This document shows positions 33,522 to 40,961 of a stretch of DNA of 64,000 nt, one piece after another; the first letter of the stretch is position 1, and every line of letters starts with the position of its first letter. Location of the stretch: assembly GCA_964581115.1 (NCBI GenBank), contig CAZOMY010000012.1:1-64000 (forward strand). The letters are read 5' to 3'. A program made the translations under genes and the position numbers. Below the pieces are notes generated by a model that was not told where the DNA came from, ran no database searches, and was given only the letters and a program-made list of their open reading frames with translations. This DNA comes from 2-02-FULL-55-14 sp964581115 (GTDB taxonomy: Bacteria > Bacteroidota > Ignavibacteria > UBA10030).

Positions 33522-35054
33522 ATGGAATTGGGCTCTCTGGATATCGCCATTTTCGTCGGATTCTTTCTCGTGGTCGTTGGAACGAGCATGTACAAGAGCC
33601 GCAAGGAGGAAACGGGGGAGGATTACTTCCTGGCGTCGCGCGGTCTCGTCTGGCCGCTCATCGGTATTTCGCTCATAGCGGCGAACATCTCGAGCGAACA
33701 ATTCGTGGGGATGTCCGGCCAGAGTGCGGGCAATGTGGGGCTGGCGATCGCGAGCTATGAATGGATGGCGGCGATTACGCTGGTGTTCGTGGCTTTCTTC
33801 TTTCTACCGCGCTTTCTTCAGACCGGCATTTACACGATCCCCGAATTCCTGGAGTATCGCTACAATCATGCGGCACGTGCGCTGATGGCGGTCTACACCA
33901 TGGTCATCTACGTCGGCGTGACGATCGCTGCCGTTCTGTATTCCGGCGGGATCACCATCTTCACGATCTTCGACATTGATCTCACGACGTCGATCTGGAT
34001 CATTGGAATCGTCGCAGCCCTGTACACGACGTGGGGAGGGTTGAAGGCGGTTGCCTGGGCCGACGTCTTCCAAGGTACCGCGCTGATCGTCGGCGGAGCC
34101 ATCGTATTGTATTTCGGTTTGACGGCGATCGGGGGCTGGGAGGTCTTCTTCGCCCACAATGCAGACCGGCTTCACATGGTCCTGCCGGCCGACCATCCTG
34201 TGTTGCCGTGGACGGCGCTCGTGCTCGGGCTCTGGATCCCGAACATCTACTATTGGGGGCTGAATCAGTACATCACGCAGCGGACGCTCGCCGCTCAGAG
34301 TCTGCGGCAGGGTCAGATGGGTGTGCTGTTCGCGGCGGCGATCAAGATCATCATCCCGTTCGTCATCGTGTTCCCCGGGATCATGGCGGCACAGCTTTAC
34401 GGCGACTCGATGACAAACACCGATGCCGCCTATCCGTTGCTGATCAAGAACCTCATACCGACGGGTCTGCGCGGATTCATGCTTGCGGCGATTGCCGGTG
34501 CTGTGATCAGTTCGCTTGCCTCCATGCTCAATTCCGCTTCGACGATCTTTACGATGGACCTCTACAAGCGGTACCTCGCGGCGGAAGCGACGCCGCAAAG
34601 GGTTGTCTTCGTCGGGCGAGTGATGACGGTGCTGTTCGTGCTCATCGGCTGTCTCATTGCGCCGCAGTTGGGAGACCCGAGGTTTCTCGGAATCTTCACC
34701 TATATCCAGGAATTCCAAGGCTATATTTCGCCCGGCATATTGGCGGCGTTTGTGTTCGGCATGTTGGTCAAGCGTGCTCCAGCCTCTGCCGGAGTTGCAG
34801 CGCTGGTGGCATGCGTGCCGATCTACGGACTACTGCAGCTCTTCTTCGGCGAGATCGCCTTCCTCAATCGGATGGCGATCACGTTCGTGCTCGTTCTACT
34901 CGTGATGGCGGCGATCACCTGGCTGAAACCGCTTCCGAAACCCGTCGAGCTTCCGCGCCGCGCCGGTTTTGATATGTCGCCTACGCCGAAGGCGGTCTGG
35001 TTCGGTGCAGCGGTGGTTGTCGTGACGCTGGGACTTTACGTGATCTTTTGGTAG
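33522..35054 (+). CDS. Sodium/solute symporter (SSS family, SGLT-like)
   Basis: 510 aa with about 14 transmembrane segments. Family motifs are clear: E-D-Y-F-L-A-S-R-G-L near 33, N-I-S-S-E-Q-F-V-G-M-S-G in TM2, P-E-F-L-E-Y-R-Y, W-G-G-L-K-A-V-A-W-A-D-V-F-Q-G, the N-Q-Y-I-T-Q-R-T-L-A-A segment and S-S-L-A-S-M-L-N-S-A-S-T-I-F-T-M-D-L-Y. This is the SGLT-like branch that couples sugar entry to sodium. The ATG at 33522 has AAAGGA upstream; two earlier ATGs (33483, 33492) overlap the GH35 gene end and lack a site. Acts with the upstream beta-galactosidase. Confidence 0.92.
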   Translation: MELGSLDIAIFVGFFLVVVGTSMYKSRKEETGEDYFLASRGLVWPLIGISLIAANISSEQFVGMSGQSAGNVGLAIASYEWMAAITLVFVAFFFLPRFLQTGIYTIPEFLEYRYNHAARALMAVYTMVIYVGVTIAAVLYSGGITIFTIFDIDLTTSIWIIGIVAALYTTWGGLKAVAWADVFQGTALIVGGAIVLYFGLTAIGGWEVFFAHNADRLHMVLPADHPVLPWTALVLGLWIPNIYYWGLNQYITQRTLAAQSLRQGQMGVLFAAAIKIIIPFVIVFPGIMAAQLYGDSMTNTDAAYPLLIKNLIPTGLRGFMLAAIAGAVISSLASMLNSASTIFTMDLYKRYLAAEATPQRVVFVGRVMTVLFVLIGCLIAPQLGDPRFLGIFTYIQEFQGYISPGILAAFVFGMLVKRAPASAGVAALVACVPIYGLLQLFFGEIAFLNRMAITFVLVLLVMAAITWLKPLPKPVELPRRAGFDMSPTPKAVWFGAAVVVVTLGLYVIFW

Positions 35055-35268
35055 GGGAGACTGAATGACCGAGGATGGAGAAAGGGGGGCGGACTCTATA
35101 CCCAAAACCCAGCAGGGATGTTCTTTGACGGGGATGCTGTTGTGTACAGACACTGAAGGCTCTACAGTCGTTTTCGCTACGGGATGCTCGTCTCTGGACT
35201 GGCCGGTTGACTTCGACTTTGGATGTTTGTTTGGTGTCTTGTAGGTTTGGGAAGTTTGGCTCGTTTCC

Positions 35269-35315
35269 AAAAGCAAACCCCGTCCAGATAGATCCTGAGA
35301 CGGGGGTTTGCTTTT
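35269..35315. terminator. Bidirectional terminator
   Basis: AAAAGCAAACCCCGTC and GACGGGGGTTTGCTTTT pair over 16 bp with one bulged G, with A/T runs at the base on both sides. It lies between the symporter gene (plus) and tRNA-Glu (minus). Confidence 0.85.
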
Positions 35316-35318
35316 GGG

Positions 35319-35391
35319 TAGCCCTAACGGGAATCGAACCCGTATTTCCGCCTTGAGAGGGCGGCGTCCTAAACCGTTAGACGATAGGGCC
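35319..35391 (-). tRNA. tRNA-Glu (anticodon CTC)
   Basis: Acceptor GGCCCTA/TAGGGCT (G1-U72 wobble), anticodon stem CCGCC/GGCGG with loop CTCTCAA, T loop TTCGATT. CCA is not encoded. Reads GAG. Confidence 0.92.
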
Positions 35392-35396
35392 GGAGC

Positions 35397-35438
35397 ATTG
35401 AAAATTGAAAAAGGTGAATTGAAAATTGAGATGAATCA
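35397..35438. repeat. 7-nt periodic array (ATTGAAA type)
   Basis: Six heptads in phase, among them ATTGAAA three times and ATTGAGA. Reverse-complement partner at 35485-35519; together they can pair. Confidence 0.75.
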
Positions 35439-35484
35439 TTCAAGAGTTGCAACTGGCAACATGAACAGCATTGGTGCCGGCCTG

Positions 35485-35519
35485 TTCAATTCCCATTGTT
35501 CAATTTTCAATTTCCAATG
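35485..35519. repeat. 7-nt periodic array (TTCAATT type)
   Basis: Five heptads in phase: TTCAATT three times, CCCATTG and TCCAATG. Inverted relative to 35397-35438; it ends right at the 3' end of tRNA-Gln, so it could form the arm of a terminator-like hairpin for that tRNA. Confidence 0.75.
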
Positions 35520-35520
35520 C

Positions 35521-35596
35521 TGGTTGCCCGACCAGGGCTCGAACCTGGACTCTTCTGATCCAGAGTCAGACGTGTTGCCAGTTACACCATCGGGCA
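35521..35596 (-). tRNA. tRNA-Gln (anticodon CTG)
   Basis: Acceptor TGCCCGA/TCGGGCA, D arm, anticodon stem TCTGA/TCAGA with loop CTCTGGA, T loop TTCGAGC. Discriminator A and encoded CCA. Reads CAG. Confidence 0.92.
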
Positions 35597-35624
35597 AAAT
35601 CGACTTCATGCAGATCCTCCGGTG

Positions 35625-35669
35625 AACCTCGAGCGAGCGTAGCGACTCGAGAGGTTACAGCATCGGGCA
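35625..35669. repeat. Structured repeat copy 1 joined to a tRNA-Gln 5' remnant
   Basis: The imperfect hairpin 35625-35656 (arms AACCTC/GAGGTT, core with CGAGCGAGCG) runs into GTTACAGCATCGGGCA (35654-35669), which matches 15 of 16 bases of the tRNA-Gln 5' end at 35581-35596. Confidence 0.6.
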
Positions 35670-35698
35670 GATCTGAATTCCCAATGCCTCATCGGCGA

Positions 35699-35754
35699 AG
35701 GTCGAGCGACCCCGAACGCAGCGAGGGGGAGTCGAGACCTTATACCAGCGGGCA
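35699..35754. repeat. Structured repeat copy 2 joined to a more decayed tRNA-like remnant
   Basis: Arms AGGTC/GACCT (35699-35703, 35736-35740), core CGAGCGACCCCGAACGCAGC. The following 35739-35754 matches the tRNA-Gln 5' end in 13 of 16 bases. Confidence 0.5.
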
Positions 35755-35853
35755 TTATCCCCTCAGAATGGCTTGAACGTGGAACGATGTCGTCTATCGG
35801 ACCGAGTCGAAAGCCACCATCAGGCATCCATGCTCTGCGCCGGACTTCAGATT

Positions 35854-35893
35854 GGCTCGAGCGACCCCGAGCGATGCAAGGGGGGCGAGAGCC
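35854..35893. repeat. Structured repeat copy 3
   Basis: Same core (TCGAGCGACCCCGAGCGA), with arms that extend to a perfect 8-bp pair ATTGGCTC/GAGCCAAT (35851-35858, 35889-35896). No tRNA-like sequence follows. Confidence 0.55.
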
Positions 35894-35966
35894 AATAACC
35901 GAAGGTGCCCCCGCACACATCGGAAGTATAATATAGCCATCCGTTGCCTTGAAACCAAGGGGCTCG

Positions 35967-35995
35967 TTGATACTGCCTGCGGCTCTGATTATATT
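35967..35995 (+). promoter_or_regulatory. Sigma-70-type promoter of the dut operon
   Basis: TTGATA at 35967-35972 and TATATT at 35990-35995 with 17-nt spacing. Start of transcription expected near 36002, 18 nt before the dut GTG. Confidence 0.55.
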
Positions 35996-36019
35996 GAGCC
36001 ACATCCATTCGGCCCTCCC

Positions 36020-36481
36020 GTGTCGCACACCCTCAACGTTCGCATTTCCCGCGTCGACGACACCACCGACGATCTGGCCCTACCCACGTACGCAACGTCG
36101 GGATCGGCAGGCATGGATGTCTGTGCAGCCGTCAGGTCTGACCTCACGATCTCCCCCGGAGAGACGGCCCTAGTGCCCACGGGCTTCCGGATCGAACTGC
36201 CGCCGGGCCACGAAGCCCAGGTCCGGCCTCGAAGCGGGCTGGCCGCCAAGTATGGCGTTGGGATCCTCAACAGCCCCGGAACGATCGACTCCGATTATCG
36301 TGGCGAGGTGAAGGTGATCCTGACGAACTTCGGCCGCCAGCCGTTCACGATCCATCGCGGCGATCGGATCGCCCAGCTGGTGGTGGCCCGCTACGAGCGT
36401 GTTCACTGGCAGGAGGTCCCCGCGTTGGAAGACACGGCGCGTGGAGATGGTGGATTCGGTCACACCGGTGTCAAAGGATGA
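36020..36481 (+). CDS. dut: dUTP diphosphatase
   Basis: 153-aa trimeric dUTPase that hydrolyses dUTP to dUMP and keeps uracil out of DNA. All five motifs are seen: A-G-M-D-V-C-A-A (1), P-R-S-G-L-A-A-K-Y-G (2), G-T-I-D-S-D-Y-R-G-E (3, with the catalytic Asp), R-G-D-R-I-A-Q-L-V (4) and R-G-D-G-G-F-G-H-T-G (5). I chose the GTG at 36020, just after a good promoter; the frame is open from 35852, but that part runs through repeat copy 3 and would be upstream of the promoter. Overlaps the next gene by ATGA. Confidence 0.92.
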   Translation: MSHTLNVRISRVDDTTDDLALPTYATSGSAGMDVCAAVRSDLTISPGETALVPTGFRIELPPGHEAQVRPRSGLAAKYGVGILNSPGTIDSDYRGEVKVILTNFGRQPFTIHRGDRIAQLVVARYERVHWQEVPALEDTARGDGGFGHTGVKG

Positions 36482-37788
36482 CGCCCATGGCACACCGTCG
36501 CACCCGATCTGCACCACGACCCGCACCCGAAGGGAACGAAGACCTCCGGTGGGATTCGATCTTCTCGAGCCTTGGGCGCATCGAGATCGTGCTCCTCGTC
36601 GGCAGCGTACTCTTGCTGATGATGCTGCTCTACACGATCCAGGACATCCTCTCGCCGTTCCTGGTCGTGGGCGCCATGCTCTTCATGCTGTATCCGCTTC
36701 GTCAGTACGCGCTGGCCCGCAATCTCATGTGGCTCGGAGCGCTCCTGTTCGGACTCTGGTTCCTCGACAACATCGCTCCGATCCTGGCGCCCTTCATTGT
36801 CTCACTGGTGTTCGCCTACATCCTCTCGCCGGTCGTGGATCTGTTCGAGACATGGAAGGTCCCTCGGTGGCTCTCTTCGCTCATCCTGCTCATCTTGTTC
36901 GTCGCGGGCATCGCTCTGGCACTCTTCTTCGTTCTGCCGATCGCTGTGACACAGCTCGAAGGGGTGCTTGACGGGATCGCGAACATCATCGGCCAGTGGC
37001 GGTCGACGCTGTGGAGCAGCAATGTCATCAAGCTGCTGGAACGGTACGGCATTCCGGCGGAGGAACTGCGCCAGGTCTTCTCCAGCCAGCTGACGCCGCG
37101 ATTCGAAGACCTGCTGAAGGCGGTCTTCCGGGCCTCGTCGTCGCTGGTGTCGAGCATGTCCGACGTCATCACGCAGCTGTTCTATGTGATCCTCGTACCG
37201 TTCCTCACCTTCTACATTCTCACGGACTTCCCGACGATCAGCCATCGGTTCAAGATGCTCTTCCCGCGGTCGGTCCGAGACACCGTGGCCCGGCAGATGG
37301 AGCAGGCTGATGAGCTGATAGGCCATTATCTTCGGGGCGCACTGACGGTCGCGATCCTGCAGGGCTTCCTGGTCGCCGTGCTCTTCTCGCTGGCCGGCAT
37401 CAAGTATGCCTTGTTGCTCGGCCTGTTGGCCGGCGTGCTGGATCTTGTCCCGTACTTCGGACTGATCATCACCATGGTCGTTTCGGCCATTGTTGCCTTC
37501 TTCAGCGACCCGCCGGTCATGGGCAAGGTCATCTTTGCGCTGTTGTCCATCGGGGCCCTCCATCTGGCCGAAGTGACCTTCCTTTCCCCCCGCATCGTGG
37601 GCGACAAAGTTGGACTCCATCCGTTACTCATCATCCTGTCGCTCCTGGTGTTCATGCACTTCCTCGGGTTTGTGGGACTGCTGATCGCCATTCCGGCAAG
37701 CGCTCTGATCGTGCAGTTCGTGCGCGAGTGGGAGCGCTTGCGACGCCGTCCGTTCCCTGACGACGGCTCGATCGAAACACACTCATGA
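36478..37788 (+). CDS. AI-2E/PerM-type membrane transporter
   Basis: 436 aa with about eight transmembrane segments, AI-2E transporter family (TqsA, YdiK, PerM). Typical marks are the early helices with D-N-I-A-P-I-L-A-P-F-I-V-S-L-V-F-A-Y-I-L-S-P-V-V, the large amphipathic central domain, I-G-H-Y-L-R-G-A-L-T-V-A-I-L-Q-G near 285, and D-L-V-P-Y-F-G-L-I-I-T-M-V and H-P-L-L-I-I-L-S-L-L-V near the end. Substrate not predictable; some members are Na+/H+ antiporters. Coupled at both ends by ATGA overlaps (dut before, RsmI-like after). Confidence 0.85.
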   Translation: MTPMAHRRTRSAPRPAPEGNEDLRWDSIFSSLGRIEIVLLVGSVLLLMMLLYTIQDILSPFLVVGAMLFMLYPLRQYALARNLMWLGALLFGLWFLDNIAPILAPFIVSLVFAYILSPVVDLFETWKVPRWLSSLILLILFVAGIALALFFVLPIAVTQLEGVLDGIANIIGQWRSTLWSSNVIKLLERYGIPAEELRQVFSSQLTPRFEDLLKAVFRASSSLVSSMSDVITQLFYVILVPFLTFYILTDFPTISHRFKMLFPRSVRDTVARQMEQADELIGHYLRGALTVAILQGFLVAVLFSLAGIKYALLLGLLAGVLDLVPYFGLIITMVVSAIVAFFSDPPVMGKVIFALLSIGALHLAEVTFLSPRIVGDKVGLHPLLIILSLLVFMHFLGFVGLLIAIPASALIVQFVREWERLRRRPFPDDGSIETHS

Positions 37789-38474
37789 GCGGCACGCTGT
37801 ATCTCGTCGCGACTCCGATCGGCAATCTGGAGGACATGACGCTGCGCGCTGCACGCGTCCTCCGTGAAGCGGACGTGATTGTTTTCGAAGAGCGCAAGGA
37901 AGGTATGCGCCTGTTGCGGGACCTCGGCATCGAAAAGCCGGTCGAAAGCCTGAACGAGCACAATGAAGCCGCGGCGACCGAGGTCATCCTCGGATACCTT
38001 CGGGCGGGAAGGAGCGTCGCCGTGACGTCCGATGCCGGCACGCCGGTGTTCTCCGATCCCGGTCAGATGCTCGTCGAGCGCGCTGCGAACGAAGGCATTC
38101 GTATCGTTCCGATCCCCGGAGCTTCATCACTGATGCCTGCGCTCACGGTGTCCGGATTCGTCATCGACCAGTTCGTGTTCCATGGGTTCCTGTCGCCGAA
38201 GCGGGAGCGCAGGATCACAGAGCTGCAACAGCTGAAGCGTGAGCAGCGTACGACGGTGCTTCTCGAGGCTCCCTACCGGCTGGTGCAACTCATGCGGGAC
38301 ATGGCCGAGGTGTTCGGCACCTCGCGCCGGGTCTGCGTGGCCTTTGACCTGACGATGCCCGGCGAAGAGGTGTTCCGGGGAACGGCGACGGAGCTTTACC
38401 AACGCTTTGCGAAGGAGGGAAGGAAAGGGGAATTCGTCGTCGTGATCGAAGGGTCCCGCCGCCAGGGAGCTTGA
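37785..38474 (+). CDS. RsmI-like tetrapyrrole-methylase family protein
   Basis: 229 aa, SAM-dependent methyltransferase of the RsmI class (RsmI 2'-O-methylates C1402 of 16S rRNA). Family marks: T-P-I-G-N-L-E-D-M-T-L-R-A near 10, L-N-E-H-N-E near 57, S-D-A-G-T-P-V-F-S-D-P-G near 84, I-P-G-A-S-S-L-M-P-A-L near 110. It differs from standard RsmI: the A-E-D-T-R motif after strand 2 is replaced by F-E-E-R-K-E, and the C-terminal extra domain is missing (RsmI is usually 270-290 aa). It may be a paralog with another target, or the short form used in this phylum. Last gene of the dut operon. Confidence 0.75.
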   Translation: MSGTLYLVATPIGNLEDMTLRAARVLREADVIVFEERKEGMRLLRDLGIEKPVESLNEHNEAAATEVILGYLRAGRSVAVTSDAGTPVFSDPGQMLVERAANEGIRIVPIPGASSLMPALTVSGFVIDQFVFHGFLSPKRERRITELQQLKREQRTTVLLEAPYRLVQLMRDMAEVFGTSRRVCVAFDLTMPGEEVFRGTATELYQRFAKEGRKGEFVVVIEGSRRQGA

Positions 38475-38543
38475 AGTAGCGCCCTACTCAGCCATGCGAG
38501 GGTCACGAACCATCACCGGGACCCCGAGAGTGAACGAGATCGA

Positions 38544-40346
38544 TCAGCGGACCAGGATCAGTTTCAGGCTCGAGACACGACCCGAGGCGATGGCTCGAGC
38601 GACGTAGACACCCGACGACAGGCGGGAAGCGTCGAGACCATAGCGACGCTCTCCCGCTTCTACCTTCTCATCGGCCATCACGGCGATGGTGCGGCCCAGA
38701 AGGTCATTCACTTCAAGCCGGACGTGCGAGGGGTACGGGACGCGCAGTACGAACGTCGTGGCAGGATTGAAAGGATTGGGATAGCACGAGATCTCAAATC
38801 GATCCGGGATGGCCCGCTTGCCATCGACCGGAGCGCCTGTCAACGAGGCCCCCTCGACAATGTCATGCCGCCGGTCCACCGGCAACTGCGTAAAGACCTG
38901 CGCGTTGCCGGGCGACCAGATCACTTCAAGCGTGTCGATGAGCGTCGCCTCTCCGAGACCGACGTGGATTACGGATGATACCTGCGAAGCAAAGCTGCTT
39001 CCCGCCGTAACGGTCCTCACCCGACCGATCGGTCCCGTCACGACTCTCAGCCGTGCGCCGATGGCGCTCCGGTTGGTCGAAGTCCCCTGCAGGCGAAAGA
39101 CCGCCCAGTGTCCCCCCGCCGAAGTATTTCGAAGCAGCAGATTCTTCCCTGACGAGGAGATGTCAGCGACGACCAGGTCTCTTCGGCCGTCGTGGTCGAA
39201 GTCCCCGGAGGCCACGCCGCTGGCTTCCAGGCGGATGGAGGTTCCGGCCTCGCGCGTAACGTTCGTAAAGGTCCCTTCGTCGTTCCGGTAGAGCAGAGCC
39301 GATGGATGCTTGCCCCCGAATCCCGATCGGTTGGCGATGAAGATGTCCTCGTCGCCGTCGTTGTCGAGGTCGTCGCACACGACCCCCCACGACATGCCGT
39401 TCGTATCGCAGCCCGTCGATCCGGCCACATCCGTGAATGTGCCGTTGCCGTTGTTCCGGAACAGGCCGGCGCTGTCGATGCGCGTCACGTAAGCGTCCTC
39501 CCATCCATCCCCGTTGTAGTCGAACCACGTTACGCCCATGCTGTTGCCTCGTCCGACCTGAGCAAGGCCGGCAGCGCCGGCAACGTTGGCGTACGGGAAA
39601 GTACCGAGATTCTGGTAGAGCCGGCTCTGGTCGAACCCGTCATGCACGAAGAACAGGTCCTGCGTACCGTTGTGGTCGTAGTCGATGAACGTCACCTGCA
39701 TCGGGATCGTACCGGATCCACCGGCCACTCCTGCTGACGACGTGACGTTCTGGAAGCGGATCGAGTCGCCCGAAGAGATGTTCCGGTAGAGCAGGTCCAG
39801 CCCGCCGGTGGCGAGCGCCAGGTCGACGCGGCCGTCATGGTCGAGGTCGCCGAAGGCCGCCGTGGCGACGGAGGCGGTTGAGTCGAGTCCTGACCCGGCG
39901 CTGACGTTTCGAAACCTGCCGTTCCCCAGATTCCGGTAGATCCGGTTGCGGAAACCGATGCCCCCGATATAGAGGTCCGGCCATCCGTCGTTGTCGACGT
40001 CGGCGAACAGCCCGACATTGGCGCTGGGGGAGACCATGGAGATCCCGGCCGAGTCCGTGACGTCGGTGAAGGTCAATCCGCCTTCGTTACGCAAGAGGCG
40101 GATCGCGGTCCATCCGACGAAGAGAATGTCCTCGTCGCCGTCGCGATCGTAGTCGCAGACGCTGACGCCGTACCATTGTGCGCCGGGTTTGGCGATGCGT
40201 GCGCTCTCGTCGACGAATGAAAGCTGGGCCGCTGCGGAGCCAACGAAGATGGCCAGCAGGAGGGGGAGCAACAACAAAGGCGCGCACCGGAACGGGTGCA
40301 CGCCTTGTCGTGGGGTCTTGGATCTTCGCTGGAGCGTCTGCTTCAC
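38544..40346 (-). CDS. Secreted FG-GAP repeat protein with T9SS-like sorting domain
   Basis: About 600 aa. Hydrophobic signal CAPLLLLPLLLAIFVGSAAAQ follows a long basic N-region. Residues 60-410 carry FG-GAP/VCBS-type repeats, each with a calcium-loop D-x-D-x-D-G-x-x-D (D-Y-D-R-D-G-D-E-D, D-V-D-N-D-G-W-P-D, D-L-D-H-D-G-R-V-D, D-L-D-N-D-G-D-E-D), forming a beta-propeller. Residues about 430-500 resemble the ASPIC/UnbV domain. The end (F-N-P-A-T-T-F to S-S-G-V-Y-V-A-R and S-L-K-L-I-L-V-R) is a type IX secretion sorting domain. A GTG at 40394 overlaps the pdaD stop (GTGA) and would add 16 residues; I prefer the GTG at 40346 for the shorter signal region, but cannot exclude the other. Probably a surface-exposed, calcium-stabilised protein. 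Confidence 0.82.
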   Translation of the reverse strand: MKQTLQRRSKTPRQGVHPFRCAPLLLLPLLLAIFVGSAAAQLSFVDESARIAKPGAQWYGVSVCDYDRDGDEDILFVGWTAIRLLRNEGGLTFTDVTDSAGISMVSPSANVGLFADVDNDGWPDLYIGGIGFRNRIYRNLGNGRFRNVSAGSGLDSTASVATAAFGDLDHDGRVDLALATGGLDLLYRNISSGDSIRFQNVTSSAGVAGGSGTIPMQVTFIDYDHNGTQDLFFVHDGFDQSRLYQNLGTFPYANVAGAAGLAQVGRGNSMGVTWFDYNGDGWEDAYVTRIDSAGLFRNNGNGTFTDVAGSTGCDTNGMSWGVVCDDLDNDGDEDIFIANRSGFGGKHPSALLYRNDEGTFTNVTREAGTSIRLEASGVASGDFDHDGRRDLVVADISSSGKNLLLRNTSAGGHWAVFRLQGTSTNRSAIGARLRVVTGPIGRVRTVTAGSSFASQVSSVIHVGLGEATLIDTLEVIWSPGNAQVFTQLPVDRRHDIVEGASLTGAPVDGKRAIPDRFEISCYPNPFNPATTFVLRVPYPSHVRLEVNDLLGRTIAVMADEKVEAGERRYGLDASRLSSGVYVARAIASGRVSSLKLILVR

Positions 40347-40390
40347 GTCACCACCGGAGCGCGGCGTCGGGCCAGAGGCCGGCCTTGACG

Positions 40391-40936
40391 TCACGGGATC
40401 AGGACGGCGACCGCGATGACGGTCGTCCAGAGGCCGTTCTTGTCCCCTTCGGCCGACTGGGTGATGTTGAACGTGCGAACGATCTTGCCGGAGAGTTTGA
40501 ACATCTTCTCGCGTTCGTCCCAGGCCGTGTTGGGGTCGAAGGGGATCCCCAGCGTCGTGGCGAGCATCGTCGCCGCCAGGTCCTCGGAATAGTCGCCGGC
40601 GCGTTCGTCGGTCTCGCCGAAGGGATGATGTTCCGACAGGTAACCGTACTGGGTCTCGTCGGCCGGTTGGGCGACCCCGATCGACGCCGCCACAAGCCGG
40701 TTCGGTTCATTCGTCGCGTTGCGAGCCATGACGCAGAATGTCACCGCGCCCGGCTGGAGCAGCTTGAGCCCGTCGTCCTTCGGGATACGCTTGCAGCCCG
40801 GAGGATAGATGCTCGATACGGTCACGATATTGCACTTCTCGATCCCCGCATCCCGGAGCGCGAGTTCGAACGACTGCAGATAATCCTTATGGCGCCCGAC
40901 GCCCTTGGTGAAGAACATCTTGGTAGGTACGAACAC
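40391..40936 (-). CDS. pdaD: Pyruvoyl-dependent arginine decarboxylase
   Basis: 181-aa proenzyme that decarboxylates arginine to agmatine, the first step of polyamine synthesis by the agmatine route. The self-cleavage site is V-S-S-I-Y-P-P-G at residues 40-47; cleavage before the second Ser (S42) makes the pyruvoyl group and the alpha/beta chains. Other marks are F-F-T-K-G-V-G-R-H near 9 and the C-terminal G-E-T-D-E-R-A-G-D-Y with W-D-E-R. Length is normal. It lies 25 nt after tyrS in the same direction. Confidence 0.92.
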   Translation of the reverse strand: MFVPTKMFFTKGVGRHKDYLQSFELALRDAGIEKCNIVTVSSIYPPGCKRIPKDDGLKLLQPGAVTFCVMARNATNEPNRLVAASIGVAQPADETQYGYLSEHHPFGETDERAGDYSEDLAATMLATTLGIPFDPNTAWDEREKMFKLSGKIVRTFNITQSAEGDKNGLWTTVIAVAVLIP

Positions 40937-40961
40937 GGCTATGACTCCAGGTGAAGTGTGG

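Noticed and set aside
35852..36019. Longer dUTPase starting at 35852
   Set aside because: It would include structured repeat copy 3 and lie upstream of the best promoter.
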